From assembly GCA_019614645.1 (NCBI GenBank), contig JABWDB010000017.1:2182501-2246500 (forward strand): a stretch of 64,000 nt of DNA. The letters run 5' to 3'. Below the pieces are notes generated by a model. It had not been told where the DNA came from. It searched no databases and saw only the letters and a list, made by a program, of their open reading frames with translations. The DNA is from Stratiolaelaps scimitus (taxonomy: Eukaryota; Arthropoda; Arachnida; Mesostigmata; Laelapidae). Shown here one piece after another: positions 1-12,800 of this stretch; the first letter of the stretch is position 1; every line of letters starts with the position of its first letter. The position numbers and the translations under genes were made by a program.

Positions 1-230
1 TGCATAAAAGTAAATTTTTTGCATAGATTCACAGCCAGCATTTAAGGTCCATGATACAACTGCTTTCAGCATTGCTTCGTAAGACGGACGGTGTTGCTCG
101 TCCAATACCTAGACAATTCCTAGTTACGGTAAAATATCTGAAATCGAATTTATCTGTTTACTCTACAGATACTTTGAAAATTGCCCTGTGCGAACATGAG
201 GAGTGCTATATCTAGAGGTAATAATACCTC
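1..230 (+). mobile_element. Decayed Ty3/Gypsy-like retrotransposon fragment (RT to RNase H junction)
   Basis: Two reading frames joined by a frameshift look like the end of a Gypsy-type reverse transcriptase. Positions 7-42 read KVNFLHRFTASI, comparable to the conserved 'VNFYHRFIP' stretch. Positions 51-215 then contain LLSALLRK, followed by a segment ending YSTDTLKIALC, comparable to the family's 'PL..LL.K' and 'L.LACDAS' segments. Stops at 40-45 and 213-215 and the frame change show it cannot be functional. The element runs off the left edge of the window. DNA at 29-89 is also about three-quarters identical to 40211-40268, as expected for two old copies of one family. The family call rests on recalled motif patterns, not on a search. 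Confidence 0.5.
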
Positions 231-3200
231 TGTTAGAAAAGAAACATCAGTCTCACGGCGGCGCTGGCTTGAGAAACGTTTCATACGACGTAAATACTCT
301 CTAACGCAAAAAACAGCCCGACTATTTTATTATGAGCGGCCGCACTGATGTATTCCTTATTTATGAGTGCTAAAATCGAAGTTGCGCGCTCCTCCGACGA
401 AGAGATTCGATTCTCCCGGGCCTTTCTTCTGCCATTTGCCGAGATTAGTATTTCCAATTTAATCGACGATTCCATTGTATAGTACGCGCACGATGAAGTC
501 TAATAGACACACACTGTGGACCACTGATCGAATTCGCCTATTAACAGCGCCAACAACAACAACAACAACAACAACAACTTGTAATATACTTCTCACATCA
601 TCGTTTCGAATTACGGCGAATCGATCTGCCTCTATCGCTAGGTGTGCTACACACACGTAATTGCTTGTTCCCCGGCACCTTCTCAGTGTCATTGTTTGCT
701 GTTGTACGGGGGATGCTGCCATTTCTAGGCAAATTCGCAGCAGACGGCGCGAGCCCCGCCTTGACAATTCAATTTCGATCACAGCGGGCTGCGTCCCCGT
801 GCGCGGCTTCGAACGTGTTAATGCGACACGCACGGCGGCGTGGATTTTTTTTGCGCCATTAAAATAGACATGTGCACCGTTCTCTCGTCTGCCTCGAGTC
901 GAGGGGACGTGCCTCGTTGTTTCGTATGCATTGGCGTGTGCCCGTGTACGCGAGTGCGTTTTTCAATGTGCTGATGTTGGCGCTACGTCCGACCCGCATG
1001 TTGTCGAAACACAGATTCACTTCGTGCGGAGCGGCAACGAGGCAAGCCGCAGATTCCTCGGGGATCGACGGCCGCTGGCTCTCCGTGGCTCTCGTCGGCG
1101 GAGCCACCAAACGGAATTTCCGTTCTTGCGTCGTCCGTCGGCTGTGCGCAGAGCTATTACACGTACCTTGAGGGAAGGACACATAAGAAATCGATGCAGA
1201 CATCGTGACGTAGTGTAGCCCTACTTCGGCACAGCCAATCGAGCTTAAGCACTTGGCGGAAACGGCCGCGAAACAAGCTTTCGCGGCTGCCTCCAGGCGC
1301 CTACGTTTGCTCGACGTTGCCTCAGTGCCTCGACCGTGTCGGTCCCGTGAAAACAATCACACTTCGAGCAAACACTGGTGTTTGCAAACACACAACGTGT
1401 GTCGCTGTCTGCCTGAGTAGTCTTTTTCGCTGATTATCGAAATCCGATGAAGATGGATGACGTCATTAGGGACGGCCACTTTACTCAAGCCTGTCGCAGC
1501 CTGAGCGAGACTCTTCGGACCGATGTCGTACGAATCGTCATGGCCGATGATACCGTATCAGGTGGTTCTACTGCAGAAGATGGTGGCAGCTCATTCAAGT
1601 CGGCACTGGAAGATCTCGTCTGGCAAGCACACGAAAGCTTGAGCCATAGACGGGTAGTATAGCGATTTCATTTGACGTCGCCTTCCCCGTCCTGGGCTCT
1701 GGTGGTGGTGGTGGCAACTGAGCGATTTGACTATTTGGACACTCAGTCAGTTCGCATCCCTAAGTGTCCGGGAGAAAGAGATCGATGAAGAACGACACGA
1801 ACAAAAAAAAAACCCGCGAACACTGTCAACGGTCAACCAAGCTGCGGTTAGTTTAGTGCTACTGTTTGTATATCATTACCTTAGATATGTGGGTTCTGAC
1901 ATCTTCTTCGTGCACGCAATTCGAGCTGAAGAAGTGAAGCCAAGCACTGTTCGACACAACACCACTGAACGCCACGAACAATTGCCAAACCACTACCAAC
2001 AGAATCTAATTCGACCCGTAAATGCTGCTCCACCGTAAAGTCGTCGTTCTAAAGGTCGACAGTTGCTCGGAAGTCTCGATGTTACCTATTTTTACCTAGG
2101 TGACGAAAAAAAAACAACCAAGAGCCCCCCTCCCCCCTATATATATCTTTTCGAATTCAATTGAAGTGGGAATACTGCAAGATGCATATACCGACCTTCA
2201 TTTAGAAATGTCGAGAAAAATGTACGGAAGTAATGAGGCTAAAATGTTTAATTTAATATTCGCTTTCGACCAACCCGCGCCTCGCCACCGTATATTGCCT
2301 GCTTACATTCAGCACGAACGAATTGTCGTCCGGCATACACGTGTGGCATGGTCGAATCCTGCTGGGTCGATCATGTTCAGGATCAGCAGAATTTCATCAC
2401 TGTATCTCGCACGGTTGTCACATATGCTCGAGTGCAGTCAAGCTTCGAATTCAGCACGGATCTATTCAAGGTTAGTCTCGACCGTGCGCAGCCTGCGTTC
2501 CTTGCGCCTCTGCCCACGCAGCACAAGGTTTACTATACCGCCGTTGTGTTTATTGGACGAATCATCGGCCTCACTAATGTTCTCTCCAGCTGAGGTGTCT
2601 GCAAGCTAGAGATCTAGCCGACAGAAAGCCGGCTCAACGTCCACTATCAACGTAGACGCGGTAGGTTTTACTAGCGCGAACACGGCGCTAACCCCTTATC
2701 TTTAAACAGTTGAGACTCGAGGGGCGAGCTCAACACCAACGTCATCGTCGTCATCGCGACGACAACGACGCCTCTTAGCAGCTCATTCAATTGACTACCT
2801 ACATAACCCTCTATTAGGGCACCGAAAATTCTATCTGTCTGGCTGGCTACCGATCTACCCTTAGCTCATGTGCAGTTCTCTGCCCGGTTACGGTCATCCC
2901 AAGCGTTAATGAAACCAGCATTCGTTACCTTCTCTCTCTCTCTCTCTATCTCACACGCACACATGCAAACACGTATACTCGCCTATACAAAGCCACGCGT
3001 GTGCTCACAGACGACGATAAGCCCATTCACATCGATACGTAAACCAAACGTTTCATTGAGCAGTGAAAATAAACGCCGGTCTTCGTCACCGGAGCGATGG
3101 GACTCAGGAAATGCGGTAAACGAACTGACTAATAATAATAATAATGATGATGATAATAACGAAGTAAAGAAGAAAAAAGAAGAACGACTGAGAACAATAG

Positions 3201-6200
3201 TTGGGACTTGTGATCATCGGCAGGATTACGCGCGGCAGACGACGGCGGCGGCCGATCGACCGCACGAATGACCGAGAAAGCGACGAATCTGTGGCGGTAA
3301 TGATGCTTCGTGGATTAGCTGAGTCGATAAGATCAGCGTACTAGGTAGGTAGGCTGAAGGTAATTAACAGACGCAGGTTGACCCTCGGGATCAGCCAGAG
3401 AGAATTACACCCGTCAGCCATATAAACTCAGTGTGTCTATGTGTATGGGAAAGAGCTAGAGAGAGCGAGAGCAGACGTTTGTAGTTGCTTCGTTTGTTAA
3501 CTACGTTGATCTTTGAATATCGGGCCGGGGCGAAACGGGCTGATCTGCGGGGTAAGCCCAGTAGCAAGAGGGGCCGGGGAGGGACTTGGTAGTGGCTGGC
3601 AGTCACTCAACGAATATCAAGTGAGAGTCACTCAATAAAACTAGCATCTTTGACCGCATGTGGTAAGTATTATATAATATTGTGTCTCGAGATCTGGGAA
3701 CATTTGCAGCATCATTGGATTGCTTTAAATAGCCACGCCGTGGATCGGAAACTAATCCGTTGTTGGGGCGCAAAGGAGGAGGGGGTCCCTAGCGGTAACC
3801 GTTTAGTGCCAGTAAGCCTAGAGAAAGGGACAGCGCTTAGTCTGAAGGCGAGAAGCAAAAGAGAAGACACGCGCTCATTTTAAAAGAACAGAAGTTGCAG
3901 TTTAGTTGCACGAAATTACTCGGTTTAAGTCACCTCTTATTATATTCAACATTATCTTACTCTGGAAGGTACCTTTCAGTATTGTTCCCACGGTCAGATC
4001 ACCCAAAATATCTTTCAAGCTCTAGGTATCTGCAATTTAGATTTGGTAACTATTCATGTCTACTTAACAAGAAGTAACAAAGTACAGCGGATTCGCCAGA
4101 GAACTCTAATCGTTTTGCGTTTTTCATTTGTTGAACTTGTGTCCAACGCAAAGATACCTGAATCTGTCCTAAACTATTATAGGTATGGTCTGAAAAACCA
4201 TAAGAACTTCACCTTATGGTACATTAATTTAAATTCCAAACAGATACCACACTGAAATCAAAGTTGGGTATATTTCGTAGAGTGTCTTTGTCTCGATCAG
4301 GGACAATTCGTAGAGGTCTCTAGAAAACGCCTGCTGATCAATCAGGTAGCAGGATTGTCGTCGGGAGACCTTCGTCGAGGTGAAGAGATCTCCCAGTTGA
4401 GATAGTGGAGGCGACTACGTCTGGACGACGTGGCCAAATCTGAGGCGAGATTAGCACTGAAAAACGAAGGTATATAAAGTTCAGATAAGCAGCAGCAGCA
4501 GCAGCCAACGGCGAGAACACTCGCACCTCTCACAGTGACCTGCGTTCGCTAAGCCATTTTGTTGTGCTCGTCTCAATGGGCGATTAGATGAACTGACTAA
4601 TGCCACCTAGTCCAAGTTCTCAATGATCGTGACGCTCAGGAGAATCTGATGGGAACACGGGGGGAAATTTATTTTTGAAAGATAAGAAGCATTTTTTTTA
4701 AGGAAGAAAAACATTTTTTTGAGGATTTTTGATGGACTGATGATTATTCAGCCGCCCTTTTTGTGACACGCCTCTTCCGTTTGAACAGAAGCGCTACCAG
4801 CACAGGAGCGACCGGACGCTGGATTCAAGGTGCAGGTAGGTACAGCGAATGTAACAGGTTCGTTAACGAAGTGAAATCGTGAGCGTCAGACGTTCGGCAA
4901 CAGTCGATATCGACAGTGAACAGGCATCACCGACAATTGAGTCCGATTAAGCCCGTAAACAGTGGCGGATGCGATGTGCTGATGACATTGCGCGTCGCTC
5001 ATTTTAATTTAATTTAGCGGATCAGCCATTTAATCCTTAGCGGATCTTCGAACACATATTGCCGTGCGGGAACGAGGGTCAACTAAAAATGTCCGTAATT
5101 TTACACTACATTGATTACAGCATGTTTCAACCCTGTTTTCGGTTCCACAAAGTCAACTGCTGCTCCAGAGAGACAAGTATAGACGTTGACATCACCGCCG
5201 CTGTAGCCCCGTCCCGAATAGCGTGGAAAACAGCAATTACGAAAGCGTGTACCATAACAGCCGTTCTCCGTTCCTGCACCCATTGTTCCTTCACTGCGAA
5301 ATGCGCCCTCGCAACAATATTAACTTCTCAATTTTAGCCAGCCAAATGGCTCTCTTACTAGAAGCACTAATTAGTTTTCATTAGGCGCTCTATTCACGCG
5401 TCAATGTCAACGATAACAGCAACGTTTGCCTGTTTACTCTGCAGCCTCTATTTGGCTGTGCTTGCTCGGAACTGTCGTGGGAGTCGGCCGGAGTCATTCG
5501 CGTAACTCGCACCTTCACCGAATCGCCCAAATGAAGTAGTTCTCTTTCGAAGGCTTCACAAGGAGTCTTCGTCCAGCAGCAACCGCCACACATCCAGGTA
5601 GGATCATACGGCATAGCACGCATTCCGTTTTGGTTCCAGCGGTTTTTCGTATCATGCTATTTACTTCGACGATTTGCTGCTGCTGCGACCACGATGTGCG
5701 ATGACGACGTATTGCCTACCTTGTTCCTGAACTACCCCTATCTCTGTCCTGTGGCGACCGAAACTCGCGTACGCTTACCTGATCACCAATTGCGTTCATC
5801 GTGACTCGACTCCGGGTCGATCCGCGTGCCCGATCTCTCTGGGTCGCCACGAGGGGCTCCGCCCCCGCCTAGCACAGTGTCTGGCAGGTCGCTTGATCGC
5901 CTCGCTCCTGGGAGCTTTGACAGTTCACGGAACGATTCACCTCAGTTCACTTGTCCTACAGTCGTTCTCGCCCATCCCCGCAGTTTCATCTGCTGTTAAT
6001 TGGCCCAGGCCTCTCTACATGAGCTGAACTATTGTCGTCCCGAGGCAATATTAGATTGGCTGATATGAGACCAAGTAAGGGAGAGATGCTATCAATTCTG
6101 ACTGTTTCTAACTAAACTCCGCAGGTTCTCTAGTTAGTTAGCGAAGATAGGCGGCGGTTAAATTGAGGAAGCAGCACATTGAAATATCATAAACATATCA

Positions 6201-6400
6201 CTTGGTCGAAAAAAAAGAACGATTTTCGATGGGACAGCGAGCTCGAGAACGTCGAAGTTTAAATCTGTATTGAATACATAGCATAGGTTGCAAACGTGTG
6301 CCGATGGCAGGAACTTATAATAATAATATAAGTGGCTTCAGTTGTATGTGGCGTAACTTGCGAGATGCGCGGTAATCGCAGACGGTATTCGGTTAGGAGA
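231..6400. other. No recognisable gene; simple repeats
   Basis: I see no supported gene here. There is a (CAA)n run at about 551-578, a CT run at about 2930-2948, an AAT/ATG triplet run at about 3131-3160 and a short CAG run at about 4490-4504. Open frames of up to about 170 codons occur on both strands, overlap each other in conflicting frames and match no family I know. One minus-strand frame (1167-1356) ends at a good donor, CAAG|GTACGT, but it has no ATG near its upstream end and no identifiable product. Confidence 0.5.
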
Positions 6401-6880
6401 GATGCTCTCATTCATTCAGTGTTTACAATAACGGTAGCCCTATCCTTACTTCTGGTACTTAAACCCGGCACATAGATATTGACTAGGACAGTATGCACCA
6501 CTAGTATGTTAGTGTGCCTCGGTGAGGGACCTGGGTGTACTGACGACAGACACGCTGAACTATATACCGCCTGCATCTGACGTCGTGGCGGCTGCGTCTA
6601 GGAAAATGAACTGGAGAATGAGGTGTGTCGTTCTCAAGGACCCCAGCCTAGACAGGAAACTATATATAGTACCCGTGATTCTATATGCCTCGCCGGTATG
6701 GAATACTGGCCTGATCCGAGACAGAAAATTCATTGTAAATATGAAAAACAAGTTTATTAAACGCGTGGCCTTTAGATGCAATGTGGACGTCAACGACATT
6801 GAATGTGATGATATCTGGACGCTTTTGGAAAGGATTGACAAGCAAATCTTCTCTTTCTTCTCTTTCTTTTTTGTCCACAA
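6400..6880 (+). mobile_element. Decayed non-LTR retrotransposon (LINE) reverse transcriptase C-terminal fragment
   Basis: The frame from 6522 begins VRDLGVLTTDTLNY and continues through VILYASPVWNTG and a lysine-rich segment ending KRVAFR. This is the order seen at the C-terminal end of CR1/Jockey-type LINE reverse transcriptases: '(V/K)RDLGV', then 'ILEY.SPVW.P', then a 'VQ..F.KR' stretch. Just upstream (6403-6471) another frame reads CSHSFSVYNNGSPI, matching the segment that normally precedes RDLGV, but a stop and about 50 extra bases separate the two pieces. The element is therefore broken. No endonuclease domain or 3' tail was recognised. The LINE assignment is fairly firm; the clade is not. 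Confidence 0.6.
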
Positions 6881-9800
6881 AGGGAAAGTTTGTAGCAGGA
6901 CACCTGCTACAGGACACCTGCTCGGCCGAAGGCACGAGCAGGAATATATGTACAGGCGCAGACCGTAGTCAGAAAGGAGAGTGTAAATGGGATGTTTGCA
7001 TGGCGCTGCACACGATCCACGTCTCGTTGATTCTTGTGTGCTTCATCCGTTACTTATTACAATCATTAAAGATATCATACCCCTTTGTTTAAACCATATG
7101 CATCGAATCAAGCCCCTCTGCGAAAGAGTGTGAAAGAAAAGAGAACATACCAAATGTACCTCTGTCGAACAACAGGACAAACATCGGACTGGATCGGCCC
7201 ACTCTTTAATGGAGATTGGAATGTCTCTGGTGGTGTCCGTGCCTTTGAGGAAAATTTCCTCCTCTCAAAAAAAAATGACAAACATTGAAAGGGGAATATG
7301 TAATTTTTATGTACATCAGGCAAGGTTCAACGGCGTTACAGTACAAAGTCCTGTTGGAGTCGGACAGCCACTAGACCATATGTATGAAGCACTCTACGAG
7401 ATGGCATGTCACTGGGCGTAATATAAAGGCGAATTCAGTATAAGGTACCGTGCAGGAAGGGCGCATGGATGATCACGATATATATTTTTAGAAAGTGTCT
7501 CACCCTAGCCAATCTGGATAATCGCACAAAATCCTCCAATCGGTTGGTTGGTGTCTCCCGAGTGTTCCGAGTGCTCCATAGTGATCGACGCGTTCCTAAC
7601 GTGAACTGGCCCGGATTATACGTTTACGAAGGGGTCTCCTGGGAGCGCTCTTCTAGCTACATGTTTCGAGAAGATATCTGGCACTCGTTAGCAGTTCCCG
7701 CAAGGGCAGGCATCAGGAGACAATTAGAGAGATCGCGCATGAGAGCCCACGAAGAGTGGATGAGCGGTAATCCCACCGCAAATATAATCGACAATCTGAT
7801 TTTCGCCTAATATTTGACTGTTGCCATTGCAGAGGAGGTGGTTCGCATTGAGCGCTGTTAGATGATACCCGCGTTCGCCTCCCCCCGCCCTATCTTCGTG
7901 GCCGCTCGCCTAAATCATGCTGGTATTACGTACTAAGTCGGGCAGTGTGGCTAATTTAATTTTCCTATGGACCGTGAAAACTGGACGATGAACAAGCCTT
8001 TCGCGTTTAAGCTCTCTTTCGAACGAGATTGCAAGTCGATGCCGATGGCCGAGCTGAACTGACCTGCCTGTTGTGCCGAACCCCATGGGACGACTGGCTC
8101 TTCAAGCCCCGCTCTGCCATTTCGATACGCTCACTCGTTTCGAGACGACGGCCTGAACCAAACGGACGGGATTGCCTTCCAGGGCGAAAACGGAATGGAT
8201 GAACGCTGGTCGGCTTCCCTGGAAAATTGTCGAAAATTCTAATAAGTTATACGAGTTTGCTCGAAAACACTGTTACTCAGTTAGCGGTCAGCTTCTTGTA
8301 GTATTAGAGACGACGCATGGGCCTCTACTCGTATGGTCACAGTGCACTACCTGCGTGTTAGCGGAGCTCGGTTGAGATTCATAATCTGAATGAACCTTCG
8401 AGGAATAGCCAAGCGATCTCGTTCGCGTATGCGGACGCGTACGAAGTAATGAGTAAACTGATTCATCTGACTGACGATCAGTAATGCCGAATGTCTGCTC
8501 TTGATCGATCGAGAGTCAGTCAGTCGTAATGTACGAACCCTACAATACATCTAGCCCCTATCGACGCCCCATCCCCGCACGTTGAAATACACACTTCGTC
8601 CAACACGAGCAAGGCGTGAGGAACTGATGCGCAGGGTGGCCGCAGTAGGCACTGTGTGTGTGCAGAGATTAAGTTCCACAAAGCACTTGCCATTTGCTTT
8701 AACAAATAATCGCTAATATTCGATCTTCGCGCGTATGGATTTGGAAAACCGCGATCATGGAATGGTGACTAGGAAATATACTGTAGCTTAGGGAACAACT
8801 TTGATCTGAAAATTTTTTATATTCCGATGATTTAGCTGAGGGGAACCGACCTCAGCTATGATGGACAGGGCTTCTTTACAAATATGCCAAAATAGCAAGG
8901 GCAGCTATTGTCGACGAATTCTGGCCCTGCTGTCGACAAACTCTGTATCACAATGATGGAACAAAGCAGAACTGGTCTGTACGAGAGAACTCTCCCCGGT
9001 CAAATCCAATATATCGAGCGCAAGTTGGTGATCACCAACAAGCAAAGTAAGTATTGGGTCGCGTTCCGCATAGCCGTCTGCATCGAAGTTATAACTTCAT
9101 AAACACCTTTAGAAGGTATGAAAATGTACGTTTTTTTACGAGTTGTGCATATGTCAAATTTGATTCGTTGGCAATCCTGCTGCAGCACTAGTTGGTGAAG
9201 CAGTTCATTGGATTCGACCACTACACATCTGCTCACGCACGACTTCAGGACTGACCTGAGCGAATTATTCGCGCATACGGCTATCACAACGTATATTGCA
9301 TTTCCACTTTCAAACGAGTAACTTCAATAACCATTTTCTTAAAGGTCTCAAAGGTAAAATTCATGTTGTTCCAGAATTCCCGTTAATGCTTACTGATGTC
9401 AGCTATCTCCCACTCAACGGCGCCGTCCTGCAGTGACTGCTTTGCGACGAAAATAACGTTCACGTCAAACATACATGCTCCACGTACATCTATATGCCCA
9501 GCTGAAGAAATTTTACAATTTGCAGCATATGCTTGGGGTACTCCACACATCACACAATCCACAATAAGTCAACGACCCCTCTGTTCAATGCGTTTGCGAT
9601 CGGCACCGGCGAAAATCGCTCAACGAACGTGATCTCAATAATCAAAGTCTTCCACTGCAAAACCAATTAGTACTCAGAACTTCGACAACAACTGGACACC
9701 GCTGAACATTCGCCCTAATCTCGTCACGACAGATTAGCACGTACATGATGATCTTCGCGAAATCGGTGCTTGTAGCAAAGCGCTGCGCAATAGAAGGGGT

Positions 9801-12800
9801 CGGCCATTCTTTCTCATCGACATATCTCTCGCTCAATGAATGTTCGATATGAATATATGACCTGTTCAGCAGGACGAAGGAACACGAAATAAAGCTATGG
9901 TGGTTGATCGTGTGACCAGGTATATTGCTAGTCATGCTGTGCAGGCCAGTAAAGCGAATCAGGTACAAACTTCCGAGTAGTGGTTCGGCTTGAGCACTAT
10001 TATCCGACGATCAAGGGAGCCGCCTCCACTTAGCAAGCTTTTGGAAGCTGTGTCGATCGTCAAGAGCCGGGTTCGATCGACATCGACAACAACTCATGCA
10101 TCGGTAGCACTGCCACGTGTACTCTGATAAATCAAGTCAACAGGTCGCCAAAGTACCTTCTACCTGTAAGATCAAACATAGATATGCATGTGACATCTGA
10201 TCGGATCTCTCGCGAGCTCCAAGCAAGCATGGCGAACATCGTGTCAGAAGTCTCCACGGCACGGAGCTCAATCAAATCTGTTCGATACGAATGAATGTCG
10301 TAATTGATGTCCACGATATGTAAATGCTCTCTCCGAATTGTGCTCGTCACTAGATAATTGATTATTAAGCAAACCATTGGGAGGTGTGTACTTAATAATA
10401 GACAATTTTTGTAAAAATATCAACTAAACTTTACTCTATGGACATCATTGATATAATAACGATTCTGTACGCTACTACGATTTGTCTTGATCGTCTATGC
10501 AAATGAAAACGGAATCGATACGAACTCCCATTGAAATGAAACGCCCAAAAGCATTTTCAAAAGCTGTAAAACAGTGGGCTGCCGTTGAGCCCCGTTGAGT
10601 GTCTTAGCCGTCCAAGCCACCGCGCTGACGAGTATAGATATATATCTCGTAGGGCTCAAATTATCCAGAATGACGCTCTATGAGCTATAATTGGTGGAAG
10701 CCGCAGAGATCCTGTTGAGGATCTATTTACCTCGAATGATTTACTCCCGGTCGATAGGCTTTACATTATGAGGGTTGCCCTGCTTTCGTTCAAGATAACG
10801 AAAGGTAGGATTCCGCCTGAGATCTCATTCCCACTCATCCTCCGCTCTAACTGCCGTGCTACCACGTTTAAGATTCCTTTCGTGTCAAATGACACTGGTA
10901 GACACACTGTCACCTACAGTTTATTATAAACCACAGTTTGTATTATGTTATATTTTAAGCGAAGTTTCTAAACAGCTGGCACCTGGCAAGACTCGACAGA
11001 TAAACAAGGAAAATAAGAAATCCACAGATATGTCCTCTGGTTCGTTTCCATAAAGACGAACTCGAAAACAGAGAGGTGCCGTGGCAACCAAAATATCCAA
11101 TCGAAATAACCCCATGACATACACCAAAGATATTTCGAGCTTAACAGAGATTTCAACTTTGCTTCACGCGACTTATTGACATCGGCCTTCGTTGAACTAT
11201 ACAATAGAAGAGCGGACCATTTGCACATGATTAATCGTTCATTATTACATTGATCCGAAAATCAAGCAATACGTTTTTTTGATTATTAAACACAACATCG
11301 TATCCTGATCGACGTCATGAAACACGGGCCACCTAGATTCAGTGCCCTTAGATTTCGCCAATTACTTCTAACAAATGTAACTTGGTCAAACAATTGGTTA
11401 CCCCCTGTCCAGGGCCTGGTACGTCCTCATAATATTATGGTTGCGATAAAGGATTTCATCAGGTTTTTTTTTCTTATAAGGAGGGGGGGGTGTATATATA
11501 CATATATATATATACACGAGATACATATTCCTCCTCTGTTCGTCTTCCATTCTAATGTCGACAGAAGAGTAGCAGCCCTCAAATATGTTATATATATATA
11601 TACATATATATCTGTGTACATAGCCCCAACGTTCGTTCCCACGATTCTTCTTTCTTTATCTCTTCCAGGCACCCTAATAACACCCGATACTCGGAGAGAC
11701 GGAGAGAGAGAGCCTCATTAGTGATCGCTAAACGGGCTGTAGCACCTTTCACGTAGTTGAGCTTGCATCAAACAGCCAAATAGGACCTGTTACTCCTCGT
11801 AACAAAACAAACTTCCATGAAACTTTTAGCCTTTTTTTTTTGAAGAACGGTCATGGAATACGCGTTTACTTTAGATGGCGCCCGTTGTTCCGGTGCTGTC
11901 GCTCAGAGCGAACACGAGATTGATGATTTCTGAATAAGGTTCGAAGGTTAGCTAAACGATATATCGTACCATAGTTAGTGAATCCGACGAGCACATTTCA
12001 ATGTGGGCTTGGATACAGTGTGGGATTTTAGGATGTTGCAAAATGAGTGTTGTGGTAAGAACCGCAGAACGTTGGGGTGCCCGAAATGTCGTTAATGTGA
12101 TTGCTTACTTGATGTTTCGATTCTGAAGATCGATGGCTTAGCTATCCGGCGTGGCCTTGGTCACAGCGCGGGTCGAAGACGGTATGAACAAGCTATCGTA
12201 GTGAACGAGTCAAAGGGTAACATCAGTAGGCGATGAGCAAGCGCAAATCACAAATAATGATTTAATTAGAGCTATTATTGACGATCTGTTTGGGGGCTAT
12301 TGGAAAATCAAAATGAGCAACCCTAATCTGTTACAATGAAACATTGCGACCCTTCTTACAATTAATCCCGCAGCGGTATTGATGAATGATCCTGCAGGAG
12401 GAGACATGTACGAGCATTACATTGCCTCTCATTAAATAAGTTAAAGACAGTGCAAGGATGCTATAATTCGCAGGTGAGGAATAATGGCTTCAATAACAGT
12501 AAATAACAATAAATGTAAAAATAAACGCCACTGCATATTGATAAATTTTCACATTACGCACAGTAGTGACCCACGCAATTGCACTTTATTCCTGGCTCAA
12601 TCTTTGACGATATTCGAGGCGACCTGAAGGCTGGCCGATGGCGGGGCCGATCACCTAGTTCGAATGGACATGAAGCCGGACCCCAGCGGCGAAACGACAG
12701 ACGACGCATACTAATAATAACAACGGCCAAATTCAATTAAAATCAAATCCATCTGGATGAAAGCCTCGACAACGGTGGATCGATACAGTCACGGCAGGGG

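Noticed and set aside
859..1356. 165-codon minus-strand frame ending in a good splice donor (CAAG|GTACGT)
   Set aside because: No ATG near its start, two plus-strand frames overlap it, and the product matches nothing known. The donor alone is not enough.
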